Positions 34,801-43,937 are shown, numbered from the stretch's first letter. The stretch is DNA of 64,000 nt from JALYGY01 sp963800975 (GCA_963800975.1 CAWDDB010000013.1:124001-188000); one strand, 5' to 3'. A program made the numbers and translations. The notes: generated by a model not told the origin, from the sequence alone.

Positions 34801-35210
34801 CCGAGCTCAGGTCGCCGAACGTCGAGGTGATCCGAAGCCGACAGGTCGGCGACACTAGGGAGCTCGAGTTGCGCGTCGCTCCCGGCGCGGCCTCACGCCT
34901 CGCGGTCTACGCCGACACCAGCGCCCACACCCTGGCCGACGCGACGGTCGACGGAGTGAGCGTGGAGACGGCGGATGGTGGACCGCAAAGCGCTGGCCCA
35001 TCTGAGTGGGGGTTCGTGTTCCACGCGGCGCCACCCGAGGGGATCGACGTGACGCTAAGGGTGCGCGGCGAAGGCCCGCTGCCGCTGCGCGTCGTCGCCT
35101 ACCGCGGCGGGTTCCCGCGAGTCCCCGAGTTCACACCTCGTCCGGAGGACGTGAGGTGGTCGGCAGCCTCGTCGAACCTCACCATGATCACAAGGACCTA
35201 CGGCGTGTAG
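34774..35210 (+). pseudogene. Out-of-frame C-terminal domain of the M28 peptidase
   Basis: In the other frame the sequence continues RYHAGPASVAELRSPNVEV, RQVGDTRELELRVAPGA, TVDGVSVETADGG and WGFVFHAAPPEGIDVTLRVRG, ending TMITRTYGV. This is the beta-rich C-terminal domain normally attached to the M28 membrane peptidase. It has no start signal of its own. Confidence 0.7.
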
Positions 35211-35766
35211 CCTGCCCTGCGACGCCACCAGCCGGATCTCGGCCCCGGCCTGGGAGATGAAGCGGATCGCCGGCCGTCGCCTCAAGCGTGTCGGGGTCCC
35301 GCCGCGCGACCGATGACGCGCGCCGAACGGGGACGAAGGGCTTTGGAAGCTTCCTGCCCCGGTTGTCGGCGCATCAGTGGGCTGGCGCGCTCGAGTTCAT
35401 GATCCGGGCTGTACCGCAAAGTCCCTGGCCGAGGCCGGCGCGGACGGACAGGCACGGACAGGGGCTACGCCGACAACGCGCATGAGGGCACCCTCAAGAA
35501 GGTCGGCCCGGTTCTCGGTGCCCGGCGCAAGAGGATGTTTGCGCAGCCCATGCCAGTGTGCGCGGAGTTTGTGGGCATGCCCATCCCCCAGCGCCCGGAG
35601 GCGATCTTCGGCTGGCCGAGCGCCCAGTTTTCGAGGAAGGTGCGCGCGGTCACATCCAGACGCTTCGAGCTGAAGGCGGTCACCTTCATCTCGGGGTCCT
35701 CCATTCTATGTCCGTGGGGATTAGCCGGATTAGAATACGACTCGGGAGACGGATCGGGGGACCTGC
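35211..35766. other. Gene-poor stretch with a possible fragment on the minus strand
   Basis: No complete gene is supported. On the minus strand from ATG 35704 a frame reads DPEMKVTAFSSKRLDVTART, FLENWALGQPKIASGRWGMG, then basic sequence. It may be a decayed gene but I cannot name it. A -10-like TAGAAT at 35731-35736 lies 31 bases before the LAL regulator start and is probably its promoter. Confidence 0.35.
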
Positions 35767-38484
35767 ATGCTAACCTCACTCATTTCGACCAAGCTGCGTT
35801 CGCCGCAACTTCGCGCCGACCTGGTCACGCGGCCGCGGTTGACCGAAAAGCTGGAACCGATGCCGGGGCGCAGGCTGACGCTGGTCTCCGCGCCGGCGGG
35901 CTTCGGCAAGACCACCCTGCTCGGCGAGTGGCTGGAGGCGCTTGCGAGCGGCGAGCGGTCCGTCGCCTGGGTATCGTTGGACGAAGGCGATAACGACCCG
36001 GCACGCTTCATCTCTTACCTGGTGGCCGCATTTCGGGATTTCCACGATGGAATAGGGGAGGGCGTACTTTCCTCGTTGCGCTCACCGCAACCGGCACCCC
36101 TCGACGCCCTGGTGGGCGCCCTCGTCAACGATCTCGCCGACATCCGGAGTGTGAAGGTTCTGATCCTCGACGACTACCACGTCATCGAAGCGGAGCCGGT
36201 CCACGGGATCGTCACCTTCCTGCTCGAACACCTGCCGGAAGACATGCACCTCATCATCGCCAGTCGCGTCGATCCGCCCCTTCCGCTCTCTAGGTTGCGT
36301 GCCAGGGGTCAGATGGCCGAGCTGAGGGCCGCCGACCTGGCCATGACCCCGGAGGAGGCCGCGGATTTCCTGGACGGCGTGATGGGGCTGGAGCTCTCGG
36401 CCGAGGACGTGGCCGCACTCGAGGAGCGAACCGAGGGTTGGATCGCGGGTCTGCAACTGGCCGCGCTCTCGATGCGGGACCGCAAAGACCTCTCCGGGTT
36501 CGTCAGGGCTTTTTCGGGCAGCCATCGCGACGTCCTGGACTTCCTGGCCGGGGAGGTTCTTGATCGGCAACCCGAAGGGGTCCGTGAATTCCTACTGGAA
36601 ACCTCTATCGCCGATCACGTGACGGGTGCGCTGTGCGACGCGCTCACCGGCCGCTCCGACGGCCAGGAGACACTGGAGAGGCTGGAGCGGGAGAACCTCT
36701 TCGTCGTCACCCTCGACGACGAGCGCAGGTGGTACCGCTACCACCACCTCTTCGCCGACTTCCTGCGCGGCCGCCTCGAACTCGAGAGCCCGGAGGAGGT
36801 CAAGGAGCTGCGCCTGCGGGCTGCGGCGTGGTACGAGCGGGAGGGGCGAGCGTCCGAAGCGATCGGGCACGCGCTGGCCGCCGAAGACTACGAGTGGGCG
36901 GGGCGCCTCATCGAACAGGTGGTCGGAGAAAACCTGGTCCACGGCGAGGTGCTTACCCTGCTTGGCTGGCTGGAGGCGTTGCCCGAAGAAACCAAGCGCG
37001 AGCGACCGCGACTGTTGCTCGAGAACGCTATGTCGCTGATGTGGATCGGCCGGCCGGACGACATCGAACCCCTCCTGCGAGAGGTCGAGCGTGCGGCAGG
37101 TGCCACCGGGTTGGACCCCCGCGAAGATCCGCCTGAAACCGACGAGTTCAACCGCCGGCACCTGTTGGGGTACGCCACGGCCATCCGATCCTGGCTCGTC
37201 TACCTTCGGGGGGATCCTTCAGAGGCGATCGAACTCGCCCGACGCGCCCTCGAGGTTCTGCCCGAGGACCCGACCCCACGCTCCTTCGCCGCCCTTTCCC
37301 TGGGGATGGCGTACCACAACACAGACGATCTGGAGGCGGCGAGCCAGGCCCTCGCCGAGGCCACCGAGCTCGGCCGGGCGTCGGGTAACACCTACGTGGC
37401 CGAATCGGCCATGACCTACCTCGCCAGGCTGCAGATGGCGCGAGGACGGCTCTGGGAAGCGGAGAACGTTCTGCGACGTACCCTCCGGGTCGCGACCGAA
37501 CAAAGCGACGCCTCCCTGCCGGCCGCGGGGTGGGTATCCGTGACCCTGGGCGAGTTGCTGTACGAGTGGGACGACCTGGACGCCGCGGAAGATAGGCTGA
37601 CGGAAGGCCTGGAGCTGGCCGAGCGGACGGCGGACGTCGGTAGCCTGGTAGACGCGCACGTCGCACTTTCGCGCGTGGAGCAGGCGCGAGGCGACGCGGA
37701 AGGCGCCCTCGAGACGGCCCGGGACGCCGAGCACCTGGCGCGAAGCACCGGCGTGGTCCTGCTCGTCGTCTACGCGGCGGTCTGGAAGGCGCGGGTGCAC
37801 CTGGCGATGGGCGACGTGGCGGCCGCCGCCGCCGAGCAGGAGCGGGCGGCAGGAGCGGGCGTGATCCCGGCTTCCGAACGTGAGGGGGAGCGGATCGGCA
37901 TGGCGCGGCTGCTGATAGCCCGCCGCGAGCACGACCAAGCGCTTAGGCTGCTCGATGGCCTGCTCGCGCCCGCGGAGTCCGCCGGACGGATGGGAAGCGC
38001 GATACAGGTCCAGGTCCTGCGAGCGCTGGCTCTATGGGCCAGGGAGGAGAAGAAACCGGCGTTGAACACCCTGGCGCAAGCCCTCGCCCTGGCCGAGCCG
38101 GAGGGCTACGTCAGGACCTTCGTAGACGAAGGACCACAGATGGCCGAGATCCTCTCCGCCGCGCTCGAAGCCCACCAGAGGGGACGCTTGGACCCGCCCG
38201 TCCCGGCGCACTACATGAGGAAGCTCCTGGCGGCCACCGAACGGGCGACGCCGCCGACCGCCGGTCGTGCCCGATCCTCCGAGCAACTCCCCGAGCAGTT
38301 GAGCGAGCGCGAGCGCGAGGTGCTCGTCCTGATCGCCGCCGGCAAGACCAATCGGGAGATCGCGAAGGAGCTGTTCGTGAGCGTGGGCACGGTCAAGTCC
38401 CACGCCAAGAGCATCTACCGCAAGCTGGATGCACACAGCCGCACCCAGGCCGTCTCTACGGCCAGGGATCTGAACCTGATCTAG
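35767..38484 (+). CDS. MalT-type LuxR family transcriptional regulator (LAL)
   Basis: The 905-residue regulator has an STAND-type NTPase with Walker A SAPAGFGKTT at residues 41-50 and Walker B VLILDDYHVI near 133. A winged part follows with GWIAGLQLAALSM and WYRYHHLFADFLRGRL, then a TPR-like region over residues 400-780. A LuxR helix-turn-helix is at the end (LSEREREVLVLIAAGKTNRE, then VSVGTVKSHAKSIYRKLDAH). Such proteins bind an inducer and ATP, oligomerise and activate promoters with GGGGAT-type boxes. Three ATCCCC/GGGGAT modules lie in the same island, one directly downstream, so self-contained regulation is likely. The inducer is unknown. Confidence 0.92.
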   Translation: MLTSLISTKLRSPQLRADLVTRPRLTEKLEPMPGRRLTLVSAPAGFGKTTLLGEWLEALASGERSVAWVSLDEGDNDPARFISYLVAAFRDFHDGIGEGVLSSLRSPQPAPLDALVGALVNDLADIRSVKVLILDDYHVIEAEPVHGIVTFLLEHLPEDMHLIIASRVDPPLPLSRLRARGQMAELRAADLAMTPEEAADFLDGVMGLELSAEDVAALEERTEGWIAGLQLAALSMRDRKDLSGFVRAFSGSHRDVLDFLAGEVLDRQPEGVREFLLETSIADHVTGALCDALTGRSDGQETLERLERENLFVVTLDDERRWYRYHHLFADFLRGRLELESPEEVKELRLRAAAWYEREGRASEAIGHALAAEDYEWAGRLIEQVVGENLVHGEVLTLLGWLEALPEETKRERPRLLLENAMSLMWIGRPDDIEPLLREVERAAGATGLDPREDPPETDEFNRRHLLGYATAIRSWLVYLRGDPSEAIELARRALEVLPEDPTPRSFAALSLGMAYHNTDDLEAASQALAEATELGRASGNTYVAESAMTYLARLQMARGRLWEAENVLRRTLRVATEQSDASLPAAGWVSVTLGELLYEWDDLDAAEDRLTEGLELAERTADVGSLVDAHVALSRVEQARGDAEGALETARDAEHLARSTGVVLLVVYAAVWKARVHLAMGDVAAAAAEQERAAGAGVIPASEREGERIGMARLLIARREHDQALRLLDGLLAPAESAGRMGSAIQVQVLRALALWAREEKKPALNTLAQALALAEPEGYVRTFVDEGPQMAEILSAALEAHQRGRLDPPVPAHYMRKLLAATERATPPTAGRARSSEQLPEQLSEREREVLVLIAAGKTNREIAKELFVSVGTVKSHAKSIYRKLDAHSRTQAVSTARDLNLI

Positions 38485-38536
38485 CACAAGCCGTCGAGGC
38501 CCTACCGGGCAGCACTCGACCATCCGGCGGCGGGTG

Positions 38537-38596
38537 ATCTCTCCCCCCTAATCCCCACTTTGGGGGATGCCGCTACCCACCGTCTCCCGGTAAAAA
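38537..38596 (+). promoter_or_regulatory. LAL-type promoter module, copy 2
   Basis: ATCTCTCCCCCC at 38537 precedes the dyad ATCCCC (38551-38556), ACTTTG, GGGGAT (38563-38568), then GCCGCTACCC and TAAAAA at 38591-38596. The dyad ends 23 bases before the -10-like box and 69 bases before the ATG at 38638. It lies between the LAL gene and the chimeric hydrolase. Confidence 0.7.
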
Positions 38597-38637
38597 GGTG
38601 AGTAGTGAAACACGGCGATCTGGAAGAAAGGAGCACG

Positions 38638-39507
38638 ATGGAAGTTGGCAAAGACAGCAGCGCCGGGCGAGGCACGACGGCGAGCAACGGGACGCCGGCG
38701 ATCTCGGCGAGGGGGTTGCGGAACACCACCTGGACCGGCATGGTCCCGGTCGATGACACGGCTCTGGCCGTGACCGACATCCGCGGCCCTGGCCGTCCCA
38801 TCGTCTACCTCAACGGCGCCTATGCCGACCAGCGGCCATGGCGGCCCGTGATCGCCGAACTCGGGCCCGACTGGCGACACATCACCTACGACGAGCGGGC
38901 CCGCGGCAGATCGAAGCGCTCGTCGGACTACTCTTTCGAGGCGTGCCTCCGAGATCTCGATGCCGTCCTCGATGCGACCGGGGTGGACCGGCCGCTGCTC
39001 GTGGGCTGGTCCTACGGCGCGACGCTCGCGGTGCACTGGGCCGAGAGGAATTCGGACCGCGTCGGGGGGGTGGTGTCCGTGGACGGCGCTATGCCGTACG
39101 GCTTGACCGGCGAGGAAGGTCGCGAGCGGATCCGGAAGCTGTTCGGCCGGATGCGGTTGGTGCTACCGCTGGTGCGCCCGCTTGGCCTGGCCGCGCGGAT
39201 GAGCGCCGACCAGCACGCCGAGGTCAACATCGAGATAAACGAGATCAACGCCGCCATCGCGTCGGTCTTCGAGCGCGTGAGCTGCCCGGTGCGGTACGTC
39301 CTTGCCACAGGTGCCAACCTCGGCGGGGGCCAGGAGGAGATGGAACAGGTGCGGGCCTCACTCGATCCGGTGCTCGCCCGGAATCCGAACATCAGGGTCA
39401 GCGCGAAGGTCGCGAGCAACCACTCCAAGATCGTGCGTAAGGACTTCCGGGCCATCGCCGAGGCCGTACGAGAGACCGCGGCCGCCTACGATCAGGGGGT
39501 CCGCTGA
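38638..39507 (+). CDS. Alpha/beta hydrolase with a chimeric N-terminus copied from the ABC ATPase gene
   Basis: Residues 35-289 form an alpha/beta hydrolase: MVPVDDTALAVTDIRG, VYLNGAYADQRPW, the nucleophile serine in LLVGWSYGATLAVHW, and a late SNHSKIV histidine. Residues 1-34 do not belong to the family. TTASNGTPAISARGLRN matches ATASRGASAISARGLRK at the start of the ABC ATPase at 39745, and the DNA agrees over about 60 bases. AAAGGAG and promoter module copy 2 precede the ATG at 38638. The hydrolase's own start would be ATG 38740. Confidence 0.85.
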   Translation: MEVGKDSSAGRGTTASNGTPAISARGLRNTTWTGMVPVDDTALAVTDIRGPGRPIVYLNGAYADQRPWRPVIAELGPDWRHITYDERARGRSKRSSDYSFEACLRDLDAVLDATGVDRPLLVGWSYGATLAVHWAERNSDRVGGVVSVDGAMPYGLTGEEGRERIRKLFGRMRLVLPLVRPLGLAARMSADQHAEVNIEINEINAAIASVFERVSCPVRYVLATGANLGGGQEEMEQVRASLDPVLARNPNIRVSAKVASNHSKIVRKDFRAIAEAVRETAAAYDQGVR

Positions 39508-39511
39508 GCCG

Positions 39512-39745
39512 ATGGCGGACGGGCTCACGTTCGGTCAGGCAGCCGCGTTCGCCGGCGTCACAGTGAAGATCCCGCCGGGGGTCGTGAGCGCCGGAGAAGG
39601 GTCCCGCGGGAGGAGACCTGCCTCCGGGCCTGCGTCTCCGAGGATAGCAGGCCGCGCGGGACGTACATCGTTTGGATCGCGGGGCGCGACGACGCGGAGG
39701 AAGAGGCGTTCGAGCCGATCCCTCGACGACACGAAAGGAGCGTGA
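39512..39745 (+). pseudogene. Truncated MerR-family regulator
   Basis: The first 19 residues, ADGLTFGQAAAFAGVTVK, are the start of a MerR-type helix-turn-helix. The frame then loses all similarity (PPGVVSAGEGSRGRR...) and stops overlapping the ABC ATPase start. A different frame in 39640-39740 reads RGTYIVWIAGRDDAEEEAFE and may be another fragment. A MerR gene beside this kind of hydrolase is common in actinobacteria, so this looks like the remains of the hydrolase's former partner. Confidence 0.55.
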
Positions 39746-40749
39746 TGGAGAAGAGAGAAATACACACCGGACGGAGTGCGACGGCGAGTCGCGGGGCGTC
39801 GGCGATCTCAGCGAGGGGGTTGCGCAAGTCGTTCGGCGAGCAGGTCGTGCTCGACGGCATAGACCTGGACGTCGCAGAGGGGACTACCTTCGCGCTGCTC
39901 GGTCCCAACGGCGCCGGCAAGACCACCGTGGTGAACATCCTCTCCACGCTCATCGGCGCCGACGGCGGCGAAACGAGGGTCGCAGGCCACGATCCGGCCC
40001 GAGATCCCGACGGGGTGCGCGGCGCGATCGGCGTCACGGGGCAGTTCTCGGCGGTGGACGACCTGCTCACCGGCGAAGAGAACCTGATCCTGATGGCCGA
40101 CCTGGGCCACCTGGGCCGATCCGAGGGCTGGCGGCGCGCGGCCGAACTGCTGAGGCGCTTCGATCTGGCCGAGGCGGCCAGGAAGACGCCCGCCACCTAC
40201 TCCGGCGGTATGACGCGCCGGCTCGACCTCGCGATGACGTTGATGGGAGACCCGCGCATCGTCTTCCTCGACGAGCCGACCACCGGCCTGGACCCGCGTA
40301 GCCGTCGCACCATGTGGGAGATCATACGCGACCTCGTGGCCGGCGGCGTCACGATCTTCCTGACGACGCAGTACCTGGAGGAGGCCGACGAGCTCGCCGA
40401 CCGGATCGCGATCCTCGACCGAGGCAGGCTGGTCGCCGAGGGGACCCCCGACGAACTCAAGCGCCGCATCCCAGGAGGCCACGTCCGCCTGCGCTTCGCC
40501 GACCCGGGCGGACTCGAATCGGCCGCCCTCGCCGTCGGCGAGTCCTCGCGCGACGACGAAGCGCTCACGCTTCAGGTCCCGATAGACGGCAGCGTCGGAT
40601 CGCTGAAGACCGTCCTCGACCGTCTCGACGGAGAGTCGTCCTCAGTCGAAGGGTTGTCGGTACACACCCCCGACCTCGACGACGTCTTCTTCGCCCTCAC
40701 CGGCCAACTCGACGTCGGAAACCACGACACCGAAAAGGAGAAGCCATAA
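39745..40749 (+). CDS. ABC exporter ATP-binding protein, DrrA-like
   Basis: The 334-residue ATPase has Walker A LLGPNGAGKTTVV near residue 53, Q-loop GVTGQFSAVDDLLTGEENL (the DrrA subgroup form), signature YSGGMTRRLDLA, Walker B IVFLDEPTTGLDPRSR and an H-loop position occupied by Gln in TTQYLEEAD, as in DrrA. The C-terminal LDDVFFALTG is typical. It should power export of a drug or lipid with the permease downstream, whose ATG overlaps its stop (TAATG). AAAGGAG precedes the ATG. Confidence 0.92.
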   Translation: MEKREIHTGRSATASRGASAISARGLRKSFGEQVVLDGIDLDVAEGTTFALLGPNGAGKTTVVNILSTLIGADGGETRVAGHDPARDPDGVRGAIGVTGQFSAVDDLLTGEENLILMADLGHLGRSEGWRRAAELLRRFDLAEAARKTPATYSGGMTRRLDLAMTLMGDPRIVFLDEPTTGLDPRSRRTMWEIIRDLVAGGVTIFLTTQYLEEADELADRIAILDRGRLVAEGTPDELKRRIPGGHVRLRFADPGGLESAALAVGESSRDDEALTLQVPIDGSVGSLKTVLDRLDGESSSVEGLSVHTPDLDDVFFALTGQLDVGNHDTEKEKP

Positions 40750-41540
40750 TGAATTCCCTCTCGCTCTGGGCAGGCGACTCGGCGCCGATGCTGCGCCGCC
40801 AACTCCGGCGCATGCTGCGCTACCCGTCCATGACGGCGATCCTCGTCGGCATGCCCGTAGTCTTCCTGCTTTTGTTCGTCTACGTCTTCGGCGGCACGCT
40901 GGGCGCCGGACTCGGCGGCGTCTCGGGCGGACGCGCCGCCTACGTCGACTACGTCGCTCCCGGCATCCTTTTGCTGACCGTGGCCGCCGTGGCGCAGGGG
41001 ACGGCGATCTCGGTCGCCATGGACATGACCGGGGGTATCATCGCCCGGTTCCGCACCATGGCGATCTCCCGCGCCTCGGTTTTGACCGGCCACGTCCTCG
41101 GAGCCATGATCCAGACCATGCTCGCCGTCGCCGTCGTCACGGGCGTCGCGCTGCTCGTCGGTTGGCGGCCCACCGCCGGCCCCGTCGAATGGATCGCCGC
41201 CATCGGCGTCCTGGCGATGGTCTCCTGGGCGCTCACCTGGCTGACCGTCGCGCTCGGCCTTGTGTCAGAGAGCGTCGAGACCGCCAGCAACCTCCCGATG
41301 CCGCTGATCCTGTTGCCGTTCCTGGGCAGCGGCTTCGTCCCCACCGACTCGATGCCCACCGCGCTGCGTTGGTTCGCCGAGTACCAACCCTTCACGCCCA
41401 TCATCGAGACGCTGCGGGGACTGCTCATGGGCACCCCCATCGGCAACAGCGCGATCATCAGCGTCGCCTGGTGCGCGGCCATCTCGCTGGTCGGGTACCT
41501 GTGGGCGCGAGCGCTGTTCGACCGCGATCCCGCACGGTAG
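40749..41540 (+). CDS. ABC exporter permease, DrrB/ABC-2 type
   Basis: The 263-residue membrane protein has six segments in the ABC-2 arrangement, beginning LVGMPVVFLLLFVYVFGGTL. It has the typical VDYVAPGILLLTVAAVAQGTAI, RFRTMAISRASVLTGH and FLGSGFVPTDSMPTALRWFA before QPFTPIIETLRGLLMG. It pairs with the DrrA-like ATPase; the start codon overlaps the ATPase stop. Confidence 0.92.
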   Translation: MNSLSLWAGDSAPMLRRQLRRMLRYPSMTAILVGMPVVFLLLFVYVFGGTLGAGLGGVSGGRAAYVDYVAPGILLLTVAAVAQGTAISVAMDMTGGIIARFRTMAISRASVLTGHVLGAMIQTMLAVAVVTGVALLVGWRPTAGPVEWIAAIGVLAMVSWALTWLTVALGLVSESVETASNLPMPLILLPFLGSGFVPTDSMPTALRWFAEYQPFTPIIETLRGLLMGTPIGNSAIISVAWCAAISLVGYLWARALFDRDPAR

Positions 41541-41724
41541 GCGGGCTTCACAGAAATCAAGGGCATCGAGGTCGAGGAGATCGTGGAGCCCTTCGGCGTA
41601 CGCGCTGTGGTCGGGCGTCGCCATCGACGCCTACTTCCTGATAGGTGGGATCCTGTTCGGCGTGGCGGCCTGGGGCTACCAGTGCGGATCGCGCAGTAAG
41701 GCTAGGAGGATGTCGGGCTGGTGA
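41541..41724 (+). pseudogene. Gene fragments after the exporter
   Basis: One frame just after the permease stop reads GFTEIKGIEVEEIVEPFGVR. It then shifts to another frame, YALWSGVAIDAYFLIGGILF and GVAAWGYQCGSRSK, ending at TGA 41722-41724. The second part is a membrane segment with a basic tail. Neither has a start signal. I cannot name the source genes. Confidence 0.3.
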
Positions 41725-41741
41725 GGACCCGCTTGGAGAAG

Positions 41742-41801
41742 ATCTCCTCCCCCTGATCCCCCCTTTAGGTGATGCTGCTACCCCCGGTCGGACGATACGT
41801 T
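41742..41801 (+). promoter_or_regulatory. LAL-type promoter module, copy 3 (right arm degenerate)
   Basis: ATCTCCTCCCC at 41742 precedes ATCCCC (41756-41761), CCTTTA, GGTGAT (41768-41773), then GCTGCTACCC and TACGTT at 41796-41801. The dyad ends 23 bases before the -10-like box and 67 bases before GTG 41841. The right arm has one change (GGTGAT for GGGGAT). Confidence 0.55.
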
Positions 41802-41840
41802 AGGACTGCCCGATGAGCCACCCAAAAGAGGAGGACCGGA

Positions 41841-41981
41841 GTGAACGAGATAATGGATCCCCAGCTCATAAAGCAGCGTCACGAGGAGCTGCTGCGCGAA
41901 GCGGAACTGAATCGCCTGACCAGGGCGCTGCGGGACTCGCGCAAACGGCGCGAGTCCCGCGGGGCATCTGCCCTGGCGTAG
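41841..41981 (+). CDS. Small charged protein (46 aa), probably shortened by a nonsense change
   Basis: GTG 41841 has AGGAGG upstream. The product is a charged helix, MDPQLIKQRHEELLREAELN then RLTRALRDSRKRRESRG. After the TAG at 41979 the same frame continues ESKRIAGSLRKLLRTSKDAS to a second stop near 42042, with the same composition. One change (TGG to TAG) would explain this. It is driven by promoter module copy 3. Confidence 0.5.
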   Translation: MNEIMDPQLIKQRHEELLREAELNRLTRALRDSRKRRESRGASALA

Positions 41982-42033
41982 GAATCGAAGAGGATCGCCG
42001 GCAGTCTCCGAAAGCTGTTGAGGACCTCGAAGG

Positions 42034-42723
42034 ATGCCAGCTAGGATGAGCGGCAACGGCATGCCCGCTGCCGGTTCGCCAGAGCCGCCGGGAGGACGAA
42101 CCTGCACAAGAGACTTCTCGGCCCAGCTCGGTTCGGCGACGGGCGGGCGCCTCATCTTCGTCACCGGAGCCTCGAACGTCACCATCCACGCCGACCCCGC
42201 GATGCCGGACCTCTACCGCGCTCGCTTCGAGGATCGTATGCCTACCGTCGAGGTGCGTCGAGGTACCGTGACGGTCCGGTACCCCGGCTTCCCGCGCTTC
42301 GACCGGCTCCACTACCGGCGCGAGCGTCCCGCCGAGGTCAAGCTGGGCGCCTCCATCCCCTGGCACATCGAGGTCCGCGACTTTGCCTCAAGGCTCACCG
42401 CCGATCTGAGTAGTCTAAGGCTAGGTTCCCTCGACCTGGGCGGCGGCGCCAGCCGAATAGAACTGACGCTCCCCAGGGCCTCGGGCACCGTTCCGGTTCG
42501 CGTCCTGGGAGGCGCGAGCCACCTCACCATCCGCCGCCCCGCCGGCGTGTCCGTACGGCTCCACGTGGGTGGCGGTTCCACCAACCTGACCTTCGACGAG
42601 GAGCGCTTCGGCGTCGTAGGCGGCGCGGTGAGTTTGCAAACTCCCGACTACGACGGTGCCGACGACCGGTACGACATCGCCGTCACGGGAGGCGCGAACG
42701 CCGTGGCCGTCGGTGCCTGGTAA
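42034..42723 (+). CDS. Hypothetical beta-rich protein
   Basis: The 229-residue product has many short strands with repeated glycine turns: LIFVTGASNVTIHADPAM, PTVEVRRGTVTVRYPG, GGASRIELTLPRASGTVPV, GGASHLTIRRPAGVSV and GGGSTNLTFDEERFG. This is the look of a beta-helix or DUF4097/DUF2807-type protein. No signal peptide or membrane segment is seen. The start may be ATG 42034 or ATG 42046. It follows the small charged gene and may share its promoter. Confidence 0.65.
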   Translation: MPARMSGNGMPAAGSPEPPGGRTCTRDFSAQLGSATGGRLIFVTGASNVTIHADPAMPDLYRARFEDRMPTVEVRRGTVTVRYPGFPRFDRLHYRRERPAEVKLGASIPWHIEVRDFASRLTADLSSLRLGSLDLGGGASRIELTLPRASGTVPVRVLGGASHLTIRRPAGVSVRLHVGGGSTNLTFDEERFGVVGGAVSLQTPDYDGADDRYDIAVTGGANAVAVGAW

Positions 42724-42726
42724 CGG

Positions 42727-43145
42727 GTGGAAGCCCGACCTGGGCAATCCTCGGGAGCCGGAAACCGCCGTCGGGCGCCGAGCGAGGCTCGGCCGCATCG
42801 CTCCTGCCATCGGTCTATTCTTCCTGGCGCCCCTGGTGGGCGAGTTCCTACTCGGCAACAAGCCGATCACCTCGCCGATCGCCGGCACGCGTCCTCCGGG
42901 ATAGCGATCTGGTTCGTCTGGGTCAGTCTGGGCGTGTTTTCGGCCGAGATACTGCCGACTGGGATCGTTGGCTCGGCCCTGTTCGTCTCTATGCAGACGG
43001 TCGCCCTCGCGGCGCTCATCCTCGGTTCTACCATCATCTACCTGCGCAAGGTGGGCAATGCGTGCTCGTTAGCGTACGTTCTCGTGCCGTTGCTACCAAG
43101 GTCCAGGTCGGTGGCCTCCGCGGGCGAGCGCTGTCCTCGAAACAC
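42727..43145 (+). pseudogene. Membrane protein remnants
   Basis: One frame at 42790-42890 reads IAPAIGLFFLAPLVGEFLLG then NKPITSP, a start common in actinobacterial membrane proteins, and stops at once. Another frame at 42900-43055 reads IAIWFVWVSLGVFSAEILPT, MQTVALAALILGSTII and YLRKVG. They look like pieces of one or two membrane genes joined by deletion. No intact gene is supported. Confidence 0.4.
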
Positions 43146-43871
43146 CTAACCGACGCGTCCCCGGCGGTCTCCTTCTCCTGCGACGGCCTCGATGCCCCTG
43201 ACGAGGATGTCGAGGCCGGCCTCGAAACCGGCCTCGAAGTCGTAGCGCGCGCCCTCCTCCCCGAGCGTCCCGAAGACCCGGCGCAGCGCCGGAACTTTCC
43301 CCGCCGGCTGCGTCTGGATGCGTGCCAGAATTTCCCGGCCGATGTCGAACCCCCCGGAAGGATTCGACGCCTCGCCCAGCGCGAACCCGTGGACGAAATC
43401 GACCAACGAGTCCGCGGCCCGCACGATCATCGCGGGAGGGAGCCCCGACTCCTCCAACGCCTCGTAGAGCGGCTCGCTGCCCAGGAGCACGGCCTCCGAG
43501 ACCGCGGCGGCGTCGGAGAAGATCTGCAACGCGAGGTTGGGGTGCGAAAGTACAACGTCCCGGTGAGCGTGGGCATAAGCGCGCACGCGCTCCTGCCAGG
43601 GCAGGCCCTCGGAGGGCGGCATCCGCATCCGGGAGAAGACGACCCCGACGAGGCCCGAGACCACGGCGCCCTTGCCGGGCAGGTGGTGGTAGATCGACAT
43701 CGGGCTCACCCCGAGGTCTGCGGCCAGCCGGCGCATCGTCAGGGCGTCCAAGCCTTCCCGGTCCACAAGCTCGAGCGCCGCCGCGAGGATACCCTCGCGC
43801 GTCAATGGCTCCTGCCCCGCCCTCGGACGACCGGCCCTACGCCCCTGTTCCTTCTCCCTTTCGCAACCCAT
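43146..43871 (-). CDS. TetR/AcrR family transcriptional regulator
   Basis: The 241-residue regulator has an N-terminal HTH at residues 25-70 (LTREGILAAALELVDREGLD, then MRRLAADLGVSPMSIYHHLP) and a TetR C-terminal ligand domain with ADSLVDFVHGFALGEA. AAGGAGG precedes the ATG at 43871. It is divergent from an SDR gene 90 bases away with AT-rich dyads between, so it probably represses both. Ligand unknown. Confidence 0.9.
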   Translation of the reverse strand: MGCEREKEQGRRAGRPRAGQEPLTREGILAAALELVDREGLDALTMRRLAADLGVSPMSIYHHLPGKGAVVSGLVGVVFSRMRMPPSEGLPWQERVRAYAHAHRDVVLSHPNLALQIFSDAAAVSEAVLLGSEPLYEALEESGLPPAMIVRAADSLVDFVHGFALGEASNPSGGFDIGREILARIQTQPAGKVPALRRVFGTLGEEGARYDFEAGFEAGLDILVRGIEAVAGEGDRRGRVG

Positions 43872-43894
43872 CCTCGAGACCTCCTTGATTAATC

Positions 43895-43937
43895 ATACAC
43901 AGTATGTATAATCGCAAGTAATTATACGATGTATAAT
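43895..43937. promoter_or_regulatory. TetR operators between the regulator and SDR genes
   Basis: ATTATAC (43921-43927), GAT, GTATAAT (43931-43937) is a perfect dyad. A second, ATACACAGTATGTAT, is at 43895-43909. Both lie in a sharply AT-rich island between divergent starts. The core ACAGTATGT recurs at the second TetR/SDR pair (53643-53650). Confidence 0.65.

Noticed and set aside
36045..36062. GGAATAGGGGAGGG inside the LAL gene as another intergenic repeat copy
   Set aside because: It lies in a conserved coding frame and the TCCGAGAAC block is absent at the expected distance.
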